Shown here: positions 33,603 to 46,685 of the stretch, piece after piece | Layout of the letters: each line of letters begins with the position of its first letter | Numbering within the stretch: position 1 is the stretch's first letter | Source: Ascidia mentula | Lineage: Eukaryota > Chordata > Ascidiacea > Phlebobranchia > Ascidiidae | Assembly (NCBI GenBank): GCA_947561715.1 | Contig: OX387203.1 | Span: 19,220,001 to 19,284,000, forward strand | Direction: 5' to 3' | Length of the DNA: 64,000 nucleotides | Notes under the pieces: generated by a model | What the model was told of the DNA's origin: nothing | Database searches by the model: none | The model's input: only the letters and a program-made list of their open reading frames with translations | Translations under genes and position numbers: made by a program

Positions 33603-35469
33603 TTACACAGCAACAGTAAAAACACACTGATTTGGCAGACGCTAGTCGCTCTGCTTATAGAGCCTGCGGTTGGCCACACGTATTGATGCCTTATTTGGAG
33701 TTGTTGCGCAACTTGAATGCAACTTGAAGTTGGCCAATTTGGTCGATTACGTCAGTTATTTATATAGCTTGATTAGGTAAATACGTTGTTTATGTTTAGG
33801 TTGACTTTGTTTTCCGATTAACTAAAAGTAGTTATGTTTACTTTAGCTTTATTTATCATTTGCGAAAGAAGTATTTGTGTTTAAATTAAGCTTATTTATT
33901 ATTTGCCAAAGAAATGCCTATAATTATTTTAACTTGATTTAAGCAGTTAGTTTAGTTGCCTAACCTATATGGCTTTATTGCCCAAATTACATGGTCTATA
34001 ACACAACTTTAATGTGGCTGCTTCTATAAGCTGCAATTTTTTTACCTGCCACCAGCTCGGCAGGTTTTTCTTGTTAAATTGTCCGATCGGGAATTGACCT
34101 AAACCGAAAATTAGTTTTTTTTCCCATGTCGTTTTATTGGAAATCACAACTTGGACATGCGTTGAACGCGTGATAACAATAATTACTACGTTTCCATGGC
34201 CGCTTTTCAGGCGCAGTACTTGGCCCGAAGGCCTAAAAAACGGAAGTGACGTATTAAAGCGAGGCGCTTCACTGCGCCTCAACTGCCGATTGGTCGGGCG
34301 GTACAGAAGAGGTTGCCTGACGAAGTTGAGGCGGAGTATACTCGGCCTGAAGGATTTCGGTTTTGTTGACGTTGTAACTGTGCATGTTTGTTGTTGTACG
34401 AATGGTGTTAGTGTTGTTAACCTGAGTAGTAACAATTTGATAAATATAATATCCATGCAGGGAGACAAAAATGTGATTAGCCACCTTGCAAAAATGCGAT
34501 GAGCCTGATTGTGGTAACGCACTATACAGCAGGTTGCTGATGAAATTAGAAAGGACACAGCTTCATCATTTATGACTAATTATTTGCAATTTAATTCTTT
34601 TTGTCAATTTATGGATATTAATTGTCATGTAGCTTCTGGCTTGAAAGTTCAGAATTCAAGTTGTATTTGAAGGAACTTCCCATTCTTCAAGGATCACCAG
34701 ATGCTTCCCTTGTTAGCACATACATTTTGATGACTTGTTATCACATACAAATGCTCTGTGTTGTAAACAATGCATTAGGTTGCTAATCCAGTGAACATTT
34801 AAAGCTCATGCAGACATATGAAGATGGACAGTCATTGAAACTTCACATGAACTTGATCATGGTGCACAGTATTATGTACATGGACCTATTGAAAGCAGAT
34901 GGATCTTGTGAATGCTCACCTTTGAATGAATTTGTGTACTATGTTTTGTTTCAATTCAATAAATAAAATCATAAAGTTTTGTGCGGTTTATCAGGACTTC
35001 AATATGTAGATATGCATAGTTATGATGTAGTCTGTATAATGTGTACTGTTTTAAACTTCTTTTTCCTACAAAGAGTGGAAATAGGCCAGGTTGGTGGTGC
35101 TTTAATGTATTGTGGCTCTATTTTATGTCTAATAACTAGGAAGACCGCATTCTTTGACTGTATTCTCCACAACATGCAAAGTCTCAACGGACATGGAAAC
35201 GCAAGCGGTTTTGTGCCTGTTTGTTCGGGTCATGTTTTCAGGCTATGTGCGGAAGTGGGTCATAACATAATTATACGCTTTGGGCCTTTTTTGTATATAC
35301 ATGTGTTGTGCGGCCACAGTATGAAGTTAGTGAGGATTGAGATTGTCCAAGTAACAAAACGTGGGTAGAATTGCTGGTAAGTTCCCGTTAGTTAGTGTTT
35401 GTGATGTAAATTAAGACCGAATATCAGTATTTCTAAAAGTGTCATAGAGAAACTCAGTGACGTCACAAG
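33603..35469. other. Stretch without a supported gene
   Basis: Open frames on both strands at 33,965-34,558 overlap and show no domain. A short GC-rich palindromic patch (GAGGCGCTTCACTGCGCCTC) lies near 34,261. An AATAAATAAA occurs near 34,960. Confidence 0.35.
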
Positions 35470-36560
35470 GCAACCGGTGATGTATTGAGGTAAATTTTCC
35501 GGTGATGCATTGGGGTTGAATGAGCAGAGAGTCATGTGCTGTAGCCAGGGCGATTTTTAGCGTGTTTGATGCAGTTTTAGCACATTTTTTGCCCTTCCCA
35601 TTCAGCTAAACATTTGGTGCTTGCTGGGTGCTGTGAAAAAGTTAGTTGAAAAAGCACCAAAATGTTCAAGTGTTCATAGCTCAAAATTAAATCACAGAAG
35701 TATACCTTAATTTGTGATTTTATGTTGGGCCCGCCTCTTGGCTACACATTCAGGTCAAAATTAGTTGCAGAACATTATTTTAGGTGAATAAGCTGAATGC
35801 AAAAAATGTAAGTTGGGTTCGCGAAAAAATGAATCACAAAAACCTGACCTAGATTGCAATTTAATGTTGGCCCCAACCCTTTTTCTACGCAATGGCAAAA
35901 AAATTGGCACAGGGAAGGTTGCTTTGGTTGCCCCCTGGGGCTGTTTTTCCTATAGGACAGTGGTTCCAAAGTGGGCGCCAGCGAAAATTGGCCATATTGA
36001 GGGTATGGCCAATTTTCTCTTATAGCATAAGTCAGTGTTTCCCAATCGGTGGTTCGTTAACCACTAGTGATATGCGACCGCATTCCAGGTGGCAAGCGAG
36101 CACCTTTCCGTAATTATCTTAGCTCTTACTTGGTGGAACGTGCGTTCAGCGCATTCGCCACTCTTTTAGATGGAAAATAAATCGTCTTGATATCGACAAT
36201 TGAGGAGACTTACGATTGTTTTTGTCTGACATGAAACCTAATATTGAGAAATTGGTGTCATTGCACCAACCTCACCCAACGCATTAATTGACAAGCAACA
36301 AATGAATTCGTTGTGTTTTTTGTCTGTTCTGTTGGGCGTCGTCAAATGACCAAGATATGTTTGGGGGGCGGTACAGAAAAAAAGTTTGAGAAACACTGCT
36401 ATAGGACATAAGATCCTCCGGGAGGCTCCTCAGATCCTTGCTGTGTCTCGTCCGATGCAGCTGCAATCAATTTTTTTTTCTCTATGAATAGTACCAGTAG
36501 ATCTTCATGGGTCACCGACCACAGGAATTGTTGTGGGCAAAAAAGCAAATCACTCAGTAT
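35470..36560. repeat. Repeat family copy R4
   Basis: It matches R1 in order: GTTGAATGAGC (35,514), the block with GATGCAGTTTTAG, CCCCCTGGGGCTGTTT (35,931) and AAGATCCTCCGGGAGGC (36,411). It is split by the hAT-like element. Confidence 0.6.
35958..36399. mobile_element. hAT-like non-autonomous element, 8-bp TSD
   Basis: Termini are CAGTGGTTCC and GAGAAACACTG, flanked by the identical 8-bp duplication CTATAGGA (35,950-35,957 and 36,400-36,407). These are hAT hallmarks. A second CAGTGTTTCCC at 36,031 suggests a nested or rearranged copy. It has no coding capacity. R1 shows the uninterrupted form of this site. Confidence 0.82.
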
Positions 36561-36599
36561 GGGTATTAATGGTGATGGCCTTCAAAACTTTTTTTGGGA

Positions 36600-38390
36600 T
36601 TTAATACTGAACAGGGTCAGGTTATTGTAGGTATATTGAATATATATCTGATACCGAGTCGTATCTGCCATCCAAAAACCTCCAGACGTGCATGGGCCCT
36701 GGTGCTGATGTAGCCCCTCCTCTCATGGGACGTAGTTTGTCTGATAGTCAACCCGACACTGGTTATGTCCCCGTATAATTGGTTGATCCTGATCCTCACA
36801 TGTCCCAACCTCTCAAGGTCGAACGGATAAAGTAGGACATGAACACAGTCATGACTTTCTTAATCAATCGCAGAGGTTTGGTTGTAAATTAAGCCGAACA
36901 GTAATAAATTATCTTCTATTAATTTGGGAAAATAAACCACACAGCGGGTATAAAAGTGTTTTTATTAAATACGAACAATGGCTGTGTGCATAGTTTTGTA
37001 TTTGTTAGATTAATCCTTGTGTTAATTAAACTTTTGCCAGTCCATAAGTGTAAAATGTTTGAGAAACACCGGATTGAACAATGTTTACCATTTATTGTTT
37101 TTGTCCTGAGAATTTTCCGACACAACTAATGTCACCCAACATTGCTTTGATATCAACATAAGTTAATCCACAAAACTTGACACATAATAGGATTGCAATA
37201 TTTTTTAACAGAATCTGCTTAGTGTGTATTTTTGTGACAAGGATATTGACTTTCCAGATTAAACTTGTTTTATGTTGATCACATGACTTACTTATGTCAA
37301 GTCCGAAGTGCCGACCTATTGCTCTACGTTGCATTTCAACAATGTTCGGTCGAATGGTATTCGTGTTCAGTAAAGACATTAATACCATCGTCAGACTCCT
37401 GTGAAAAATAAAAAAAAAGTTTTTTCCACACAAAGACCTGAATATTTCAGCTGTTGTGAGACCAGGTTGAATGTGGAATGAAAACAGTCACCAGAGTAAG
37501 TTATGGTTTAAACCTATCTTAGGAAAGCAACTTTTTAACTAGCATCGACATTGAAGTGGAATGTATCGTGTCACAAGCAGAAAGACTAAGATGTAACCAT
37601 GACAGAGCATGAACAAGGACTTACCTATTGTACATATTAATAAAGGTATATGATGACGTATGTTTAACTTGCTTCTTTACCTTTAACATCGTGCGATTTT
37701 CTGTATGATCGTCGATATGTTTTAGCATGTAACATACGTCACAGAAATTAGCGCTTGTATTGCGTAATGTTTTGTATTTGTAACATACGTCACAGAAACC
37801 AGTGCTTATATTACGTAATGCTATTTGTGCAGCATTGCACAAGTTTTGCAAATCCCATAATGTGACTTAAATGATAAACCCATAGAATGTTCTCGAGTAA
37901 AGCGATTCATTTAATATCCTGTTTACCATATAAAATATTCTCACAGGATACATACCCTTTTATTACACTAACTATTTAAATGCGTCCCAGATAATACAAG
38001 AAGGATCTCCTTCCGTTAGTGTGCAACAGACCATGTGAACAAATCTGCCCAGCAGCACGTGAATCACCTATACCCGGTTCACACACACATAACTTCGATG
38101 TGCTCTGGCTGACAATATCCTGTATTTTGTGTTCTTGTATTATATTACTTCGAGCGGTTCGTGTTATCACGTGACATTATTGACCAACCAGCTCTCATAA
38201 TGGAGAGCTTCAAGAAGCCCAGTTTTTACCCGTAAATTCAGTCTCAGTCTATTCTATTCGCTTGGATTCTATCAATATTCTATTGAGAAGTTGTAATGTA
38301 CCGTCGTAATGAAGCTGATAACAGATATGAATACAATTATTCGGGAAGAGATCTTGGTTCTGCTTGCTTAATAGGACGGGGCAGAAGCAG
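36600..38390. other. Stretch without a supported gene
   Basis: No exon or element could be supported apart from a short tandem repeat at 37,730. Confidence 0.35.
37730..37825. repeat. Two-copy 51-bp tandem repeat
   Basis: TAACATACGTCACAGAAA recurs after 51 bp with a diverged remainder. Confidence 0.6.
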
Positions 38391-39499
38391 GATGCGAGAT
38401 CAAATAGCGTTATGTGATTGGGACGAACGAATAAATAAGTTTTGCCGGAAGTGATTTAAATTTATTGAATCAATCAATATGACTTAAAGTTACACAGGCA
38501 AACATTATATTATGACAAACAATGGCATGGTGAACCTCGTGGCGACTGGTTGTGTCACCAGACCTGCCATGAAGCAACATGCTTACCTCACGTAACTCAC
38601 AAAACACTTGCTCCAAACTCACAATCAGTCTGGTACACAGAAATACGAATACAATGTCATATATTCCATCTTAGCGTTGTCTCGATAAATTCATAGAGTT
38701 GCTCGATGGTTTGTAACAGTGTACGTCGAGGTCGTGATTGGTGTCCTTAGACGTGCTGGTTGTTTGGTCACCAAAATTTGAATCGTGATTGCCGCTGGAA
38801 CAATAATTCTAATTTACAAGCATTTCGTTGCGTGCCATTCGGGAAAATTGTTTCCCACATTGACGTCATACGAGAAAAATTCTTCCCTTCCGCCGGAAAC
38901 AATCCATCGATTTACCGCGGGCCATTTTATTACTGCTGTGTGAGATTTTAAGGACGTTGCGATTGAATTGATTTTGATATAATTGTGCGTGGTTCCCAAT
39001 TTGCCACTTTATTAAGTCGCTCTGAGCAATTCAAAATACATAAAATATTTTAAAGGCAAAGTCTAAAGCGCATCTTCTACAATACAGAAAATTCTGATAA
39101 AAATGATAAAAAAGGCGGTTGAGGAAATATGGTTTAATTGCGCAAGGTGAGCACGTTTTGCTCATCAACGTATTGGTTACAGTTGTAAGAATTCTACTCA
39201 GAAACTAAACAGAAATCCTTAGTGCATTTATTCTCGGGAGATATAACCGCGGGAAATTTTATCACCGCTGTTGTTAACTTTCGCAGCGGGATCTCAGTGC
39301 ATTTTGGTGTAATTGTGCGCATTTCTCAATTTGCCACATTATCAAGTTCCTGATCTTATATTGGTTTCATGCGCTGATATTAAAGCGAAGCAAGTGTTTG
39401 ATTGGTCGATTTAACATTACGTCATTCGTTTTGATATCTCAATGCAATTCGCAACTTCGTTTAAATGCCATATTATATGCTAGTGCACACGTTCTAGAA

Positions 39500-39682
39500 C
39501 AGTGTTCCCCAACCAGTGGTACGCGACGGCGTTCCAGGATATAGTTCGAAAAATCGTAAGTGATCTCAAAATGTTCGTTACTTCATTCCCTAGGTTACAT
39601 TGTAACACTCAACTAAGTGGTACACGTCAAAATTGTTTTACCTCCAAGTGGTACGCAACCACAAAAAGATTGGGAATCACTG
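39500..39682. mobile_element. hAT MITE, left copy
   Basis: 183 bp with termini CAGTGTTCCCCAACC and GATTGGGAATCACTG. The 8-bp flanks TTCTAGAA and TTCTGGAA differ at one base. The same element with the same flanks lies at 52,783. Confidence 0.8.
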
Positions 39683-39708
39683 TTCTGGAAGGTTTAACAG
39701 GATACAGA

Positions 39709-40028
39709 TAGGATACAGATCCTTAATTGCCGTGTACTTTTTTATATGCGTGCAATTCTCAACCTTTTATTCCAATTTGCAGTTTCACAGCAAACAGATA
39801 AATAAAACTAGAATAAACACGTTTAAAACTAAATGCCTACACGGCTCCACCTTATTCAAATAGAATGCAACTTATCACAGCCAAGAAGGCATTAAAATAA
39901 CGTAGAAATAACTAGATTGCAATGGATACACTAACTCAACATTACAAGCACGCGCACAACCCAAACACAAAATAAGTTTCCGCGCATGAGTGCACCCACA
40001 GAAATCATACTCAGTTCTGTCCGTTACA
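39709..40028 (-). repeat. 3' LTR of the BEL/Pao element
   Basis: About 320 bp, from TAGGATACAGATCC to CCGTTACA on the plus strand. A second GGATACAG just outside makes the outer edge uncertain by several bases. Confidence 0.85.
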
Positions 40029-40107
40029 TTCCGACCCCTAAATAATGACCACATAATTATTTATCAATAAAACGGCAGAACAAACACTAAACAACACCAC
40101 ACACAAG

Positions 40108-43100
40108 TCATGCTGCCTCCAGGAGACAAATCTTACGTACATCGCGTTTGAATACAGCACGCGCAGTACGAACACACACTCTGCGAACAGATCCTTCCTT
40201 GTCGGGGAAGACCTCTTCAATCATTCCTTTTGGCCAATCACCGCGTGGTGTCTGGTTATCAGCAATTAAAACTAAATCTCCAACAGCAAGGTTTCGCGAA
40301 GGATGCATCCACTTCTGACGCACCTGGAGCAAAGGCATATATTCGCGCATCCAGCGCTCCCAAAACCGATCAGCCAACATCCGCGCCATGCGCCAGGATC
40401 GACGATAACCATCTGCCTTGCAAAAAACTCCAGGAGAGAGGGAAGGATGAAGCGAATTGATCAACAACCCATTTGGTGCGAGAGCCTTCAAATCCTTGGC
40501 ATCGTCACTAACTGATGTTAGCGGACGATTGTTCAGTATACGTTCTACCTCACTTATTAAGGTCGTTAAGGTATCATCGGTCAAAGAAGTGCTCCCAAGC
40601 AAAGCGCACAGAATCCGTCGAACTGACCGGATGATTCTCTCCCATATTCCTCCCTGATGACTGGCCGCTGGTGGGTTAAAATGCCAATTCGTCCCAACTT
40701 GCAGCAAACTTGAATGGACATGATGTTGATTCCATTGACTGATTCTTTCCCGAAGCTCCTGCTCTGCGCCGACAAAATTTGTTCCATTGTCGCTGAACAT
40801 ATCAGTCGGGACACCACGGCGACAAGTGAAACGACGATATGCGTTAATAAACGCCGAGGTATCCAGTAACGGAGACACTTCCAAATGCACTGCCCTTGTG
40901 CATAAACACGTAAAAACACAAACGTAGCGTTTAACTTGACTTCTTCCAAGCTTCACAAAGAGAGGCCCCATATAATCTACACCAGTACTTGAAAACTGAG
41001 GTTTTCCAATTGTAACTCGCTCCAGAGGCACCTGCCCCAATATCTGCGTCCCGGGTTTGGCGCTCCTTAATTTGCACAAAAGGCATTTCCGCAAAACACT
41101 TCTCACCGCGGAATGTCCTTTAATTATCCAGTACTTGAGTCTTAGAGAAGCAAGAACATGTAGCACCCCACAATGTCCTTCTCTAATGTGGCAGTCCATG
41201 ACTAGCAATTCGGTGACATGGTGATGATACGGCATGATGATTTGATGCATACGTTCTTGGTCCAAATTCGCTCGTTGCAGTCGTCCTCCAACATACAGTA
41301 CATCCTTAACGCGACACGGGTTGAGAGGACACAAATTAGATTTGTAATTGGGTGTAGTAGTAGTATGGTGCAAAGCTTCTGCAAAACTCTCATAGTTCAA
41401 CAAACATCTTACATCCTCCGGAAATGACTTTCGTTGCACAAGTCGAACAATGCTCAGTGTCGCATTTGTTATGTCGTGGGTTGTAAGTCCCTCAACTTCA
41501 AATGTTGGTCTTCTATCCTCTCGGCGAGAGAATTTCCAAATTATCCACCGTTTAAAACGCAGCAACCACGCGACCGCCCTCTGTAGCCTTTTGAAACACG
41601 AATAGCGAAGCAGCAAAAGATGCAGCACATCGAGAGACGCAATCGTGACATACACACGCCGCTGCCTCTTTATCTCCAAATCGTCCTGAAATAAACCAAT
41701 TTCCAAATTCGGCCGGCTTGGCCAAAATTTCGCCTCCTTCTGCAAGAACTCCGGTCCTTCAAACCACGTCCGTACATTACTGTATTCTTTCGGCATTACA
41801 CCACGCGAAGCAATATCCGCCGGGTTATCCTTGGTACCAACGTGATGCCACTGTGAAGGCTTCGTCAACTCATGAATCACTGCAAGACGGTTGGCGACAA
41901 ATGTCTGAAATCTTGTTGAAGTGTTGTGGATATAGTGCAACACGGTCAACGAATCGGTCCAAAACATCACGTTGTCGATGACGTAATCCAACTCGCGCAC
42001 CACCATAGCACCGAGCTTCGCTGTAATAACAGCAGCTACCAACTCCAGCCGCGGAACGGTAACGGGCTTTAAGGGAGTGACTCCGCTTTTGCCGCAAACT
42101 AATGAAATACTGACATGACCAACCGAGTCAACAAATCGAAGGTAGCACACTGCACCATATCCTAAATTACTAGCATCCCCAAAGCAATGTAATTGTACAG
42201 AAGTAAACCCTAAAACAACAAGGAATGTGCAGGTGCTCCAACAGAGGCAATTGTCTAAGCCACTCTTCCCAGTGCACTAATGCATCTGAAGGAAGGGGGT
42301 CATCCCATCCTAAACTTAAGTTACAAAGACCCTGCAGAAGGCACCGCATGGGCAGAAGAAAAGGCTGCATGAAACCTAAGGGGTCGTACACTTGACTCAT
42401 CATTGACAAAACCCCTCTACGGGTATACGGCTTGGGTGATATGTTTACTCTAAACCCAAAAGAATCCTTAACTATGTCCCATCGGACACCCAGTGTACGA
42501 CCAACTAACTGGTGTTCAAAGTCTAAATCAAGGAAGGAAATATTGTGGTTTGAGCCAGGAAGTGACTCAAGAACCTCTGAAGAATTGCTTACAAATTTAG
42601 TCAAATGAAAGCCCCCCATATCCAATATTGTGGTAACGTCCCTTACCAAGGTAATTGCTTGCTTCGTAGAAGCGACTGACACCAGCCAATCATCCACATA
42701 AAAATTGTTTGAAACACTCTTTGCAGCATCTTCACCAACAAGATGGCTGTTATCCGACACGGTCTTTTTCAATGCAAAACTTGCACAGCTGGGAGAACTT
42801 GTTGCTCCAAACAGGTGGACCATCATTTGATAATCAACTGGTGGCTTTGTGAAATCACCTGCAGGCCACCAAAGAAACCGCAAAGAGTCACAATCCACAG
42901 GCAGGACTCTAACCTGATGAAACATGGCTTTAATATCCGCTATAATTGCCACAGGGTCTTGGCGAAAGCGTAAAAGCACACCAACAAGAGAGTTGGTCAA
43001 ATCAGGGCCGTGAAACAGATTGTCATTAAGAGATGTTCCTTTGAACGTTGCTGCACAGTCAAATACAATGCGAAACTTCTTCCCAGTGGCATAATGAGGA

Positions 43101-45949
43101 ATATACCACGTTTTATCAGTACGCTTCAGACATTCATCCGGAATCCGACGAGCAAATCCGTTTTCAATGTAATTGGCAATCTTCTTCTTATATTGCTCAC
43201 AAAGCTTCTCGTCATTCTGTAAGCGACGCATAAGGTTCTTCAGTCTCCTCTCTGCCATATTTCTATTGTACGGCAGCTTTAGGTTATCAGACTTCCAGGG
43301 CAGACTCATTTGGTAATGTCCATCCACCAAAGTGGCCGTGCTTTCCATCACAGCAAGAGCCCGCTTGTCCTCCAATGAGTATGTGGGCTTATGACCTCCC
43401 TGATCCATGAAGTCTCGTCCAAATATTTCATCAAGTTGACCACACTGATCACAGCTAGTCTGTACAAAATTTACTGATGCTTGAGGCTTTCCCCTGTTGC
43501 GTTCTGTACCAAACAGACACCATCCCAGTGGTGTATGTAATGCATCAGGTTCTCCATGACCTCCACGGATAATCTCTGTATATTCATGAACTTCAGGCAG
43601 ATCAGCTGCCAGCAATAAATCAACCCCACCATCTCGAACCACGGGTAAGTCTAAATGGCTAATATGTGGGTATCTTAAACTGTCTTCGCCAACAGGAATG
43701 CTCCCAGCCAAGCTGGGTAATTTCGGAACAACCCTAACATCAGTTAGGTCATAGACGACATCAGCGTGTTGTCCCACACCATGAACAGAAAGAGTCACAC
43801 AATAACTATCAATCTTATGCGTCCCCGCTATAGTTTCAATAGACAAAGGATTCAACCTGCCACTAAGCCCAAGCTTATCCATTAGACGAGAAGAGCACAG
43901 GGTCGTATTCGCACCATTATCCAAAAATGCATATGTAAGTACACATTTATCCGATGTAACAGTACGTACCTTGACGGGCACAACTTTCAATCGCACATTA
44001 AATGATCGAGCAGTAGACGTTGAAGCAACAACACCGACCCCATTTACCGTATCTGGGTCAATGGCGGCACTTGAGCTTCGCCCCTTACGTGACTGTCCCA
44101 ATGCATTGTTAATCTTGCTCCAATGTAGCAGTGTATGATGCGACTTGCTACAACCTTTTACTTGGCATGTCTCCTCAGATGGACATGCATCAATGTAGTG
44201 TCCAGCCCCAAGGCACTTAAAGCACAGTCTGCAACGACGGGCCAACTGGTATTTCTCCTTGAGGGACCGTCCTATAAATGACTTGCAATCCTTTAAGCTA
44301 TGTCGTCCACCGCAATCTCGACATTCCACCAACCCTTTACAATGATCTCCATCTGACTCCGTGTTCACTACAACCGTATTAAACACACTTCGAGATTGTT
44401 TACCAAACTGGTTCCTAACCTTTGTCTTTTGAGTGTCCCGCACAAGGTATTTCATCATCGGCGACAGAATGTCTTCACACTTAACTTCCAAGAAATTAAG
44501 CAAAGTCTGGAACGTTGGAGATATTCCTTTGAGTCTAAGTTTCGAACACTTTGTAATGAACTGTGCAATATAATCCGGTGGCATTCCCTGAGCCACAGCC
44601 TCCAAATTCTGTGGCAAGTCCAGCGTGTAGCGACAACTCCATCTTCCAAACAATTTGTAACTTTCGGCTGCCTGCGCACGAAACATTTGCAAACCTCGAA
44701 AGTCATTTTCTCGCAGCTGGTTCCTTCCAATCAGTTTGTCCATATGTGCACGAACCACCAATTCAATTCGTCCATGACGATGGTGTAGTATTTTCAATGC
44801 TTCAGAATAGCCCATTTTAGATGGCAAACTTTTGCATTCCACAATGTTAGACCTTGCACGTCCAGTGCAAAATTCACAAAGGTAACTAAGTTTTTCAGAG
44901 TTACTTAGGTTCGTTTGATTGATCTGACGATCAAAGTCATTCAGGAATTTGTGATAGTTGTACGGGTCACCATCAAACTTCTCTATGGTCAAGCGTGGCA
45001 AATTAAAACTTTGTTTGATCATTTCAGCAAAAAACACCATATCTGAAGTCGGTCTAGTACCTGATACTGCAGGTCCAAGAGGTTGGTTCATAGGGCTTTG
45101 ATCAAGAGTCCCATATTCCACGTCAGCGTTTCTCCCTTTGCCTGGAATATCAGTATCGGTTGCAGGCAAAATACCAGTTTCCCTCCGAGACGGCGGCAAA
45201 TCTTTATGCGCCTCGTCCAATTCTAACAGTGGACCCAACGAGTTTGATGCAACAAGTGGTGATTCGTGATCAGCACGAACATTTATAGATGCAGCATTAA
45301 CATGTGGTCTTCCTAGTAGAAATGGTGATGTTGGCGAAACATCATGAACCGAAACTTTTCCGCCACGCCGCTCATCGAAAGCCTTAGTCAAGCACGTCAA
45401 ACGTTTCATTGGCAACCTTTTTGCTGGTGTACCATCTAACGCAATATCAGACAAAGATTCTGATGAAGAGCAACTTTCACTGACATGTTCAGCAGCCAGT
45501 GTGGCCTGTGCCACCTCTTCCCTGGCTTTAGCCATTTGCTTTTTCAATTCAAAGCTCTTTATTTTACCTTCAAGTTCTATACGTCGACGCTCAGATTCCA
45601 TAGTTAAACGACGTTGTTCATTTTCCAACGTTAAACGACGTTGTTCCTCATCCAACGTTAAACGACGTTGTTCATCATCCAACGTTAAACGACGTTGTTC
45701 AGCTTCAACAAGCAGTTTTTCTTCCTCAATGGCAACTTGTTCCTGAGCATACTTTAGTGCCAGTGATTTTTCATCAACAAGTCTACGTGCACGCGAGCTG
45801 TTGGAACGCAAACTTTTTCCAAAGGAACCACAGTTTGTTGAAGCGTTTGATCTCCCTACAGCACCATTTCCCGAGCGCACAACATCCAGTATTTTAAATA
45901 GTTCCTTAGAAACATTGGGCTCCTCGCCTGCTTCATCCATTCCAATCAA
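40108..45949 (-). pseudogene. gag-pol region of the BEL/Pao element
   Basis: The N-terminal (right) part carries a nine-residue repeat of the type EEQRRLTLD in a long coiled coil. It is followed by a Pao-type gag, zinc knuckles (CRDCGGRHSLKDC; CFKCLGAGHYIDAC), an aspartic-protease-like domain (AFLDNGANTTLC), RT (FRIVFDCAA; FYVDDWLVS), RNase H, integrase (GVDYMGPLFV; SDNGTNFVGAE) and the usual DUF5641-like tail. The region is treated as a fossil. Confidence 0.92.
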
Positions 45950-46038
45950 CTATGCACGTTGCGTATTACGTCACAATGTGAACAGATCACAGACGTAACT
46001 CAAAACAATGCAGTTTGACTTTAGTTTTAAATTCAATG

Positions 46039-46360
46039 TAGGATACAGATCCTTAATTGCCGTGTACTTTTTTATATGCGTGCAATTCTCAACCTTTTAT
46101 TCCAATTTGCAGTTTCACAGCAAACAGATAAATAAAACTAGAATAAACACGATTTAAAACTAAATGCCTACACGGCTCCACCTTATTCAAATAGAAATGC
46201 AACTGATCACAGCCAAGAAGGCATTAAAATAACGTACAAATAACTAGATTGCAACGGATACACTAACTCAACATTACAAGCACGCGCACAACCCAAACAC
46301 AAAATAAGTTTCCGCGCATGAGTGCACCCACAGAAATCATACTCAGTTCTGTCCGTTACA
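46039..46360 (-). repeat. 5' LTR of the BEL/Pao element
   Basis: 322 bp; matches the 3' LTR at about 98%. Confidence 0.88.
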
Positions 46361-46685
46361 GTGACCCTCTCATGGAAACCGACCCACTTGCTGGGTTTCG
46401 AAACGGTCGAGCTGCCCCCGGGTCAACATACGAGCGCGCGCCAGTGTGACGTTTCTTCAGATTACTCCGCAATATATGTTTATACGGACATCATTCAACC
46501 TCGCATGGTTGGAAACACGATGGTACCGTTACTAGAAATAGTTCCGGCGGGCGATGGAATTGGCAAAATACACCGTGTGCGTTTCGCGCGTTTGGCGTAT
46601 CATCCGGTTCGCATTCGACATTTCGGCACCATCCAAACGGCTTTATATGACGGGTTCGACAAACTCATATCATTTGAGAGTGGTA

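Larger units (their letters stand above)
39701..46360 (-). mobile_element. BEL/Pao LTR retrotransposon
   Basis: A 6.66-kb element on the minus strand. From right to left: 5' LTR, gag with coiled coil and zinc knuckles, protease-like region, RT, RNase H, integrase, 3' LTR. The LTRs (about 320 bp) are about 98% identical, so the insertion is recent. The coding region is nearly whole, with about one break. The right-hand duplication copy keeps the empty site (TTTAACAGTGACC near 52,983). A 4-bp ACAG may be the target duplication, but the border is ambiguous. Confidence 0.93.

Noticed and set aside
33965-34558. 197-codon open frame on the minus strand
   Set aside because: It overlaps a similar frame on the plus strand in a GC-richer patch, with no recognisable motif and no conserved copy in the window.
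36031-36399. A separate complete hAT element inside the one at 35,958
   Set aside because: The inner CAGTG start shares the outer element's right end and has no independent 8-bp duplication, so a nested element is only a possibility.
39691-46365. Exact target duplication of the BEL/Pao insertion
   Set aside because: ACAG occurs at both edges, but part of it coincides with the LTR end (ACA) and an extra GGATACAG lies at the left edge, so the duplication cannot be fixed from this copy alone.
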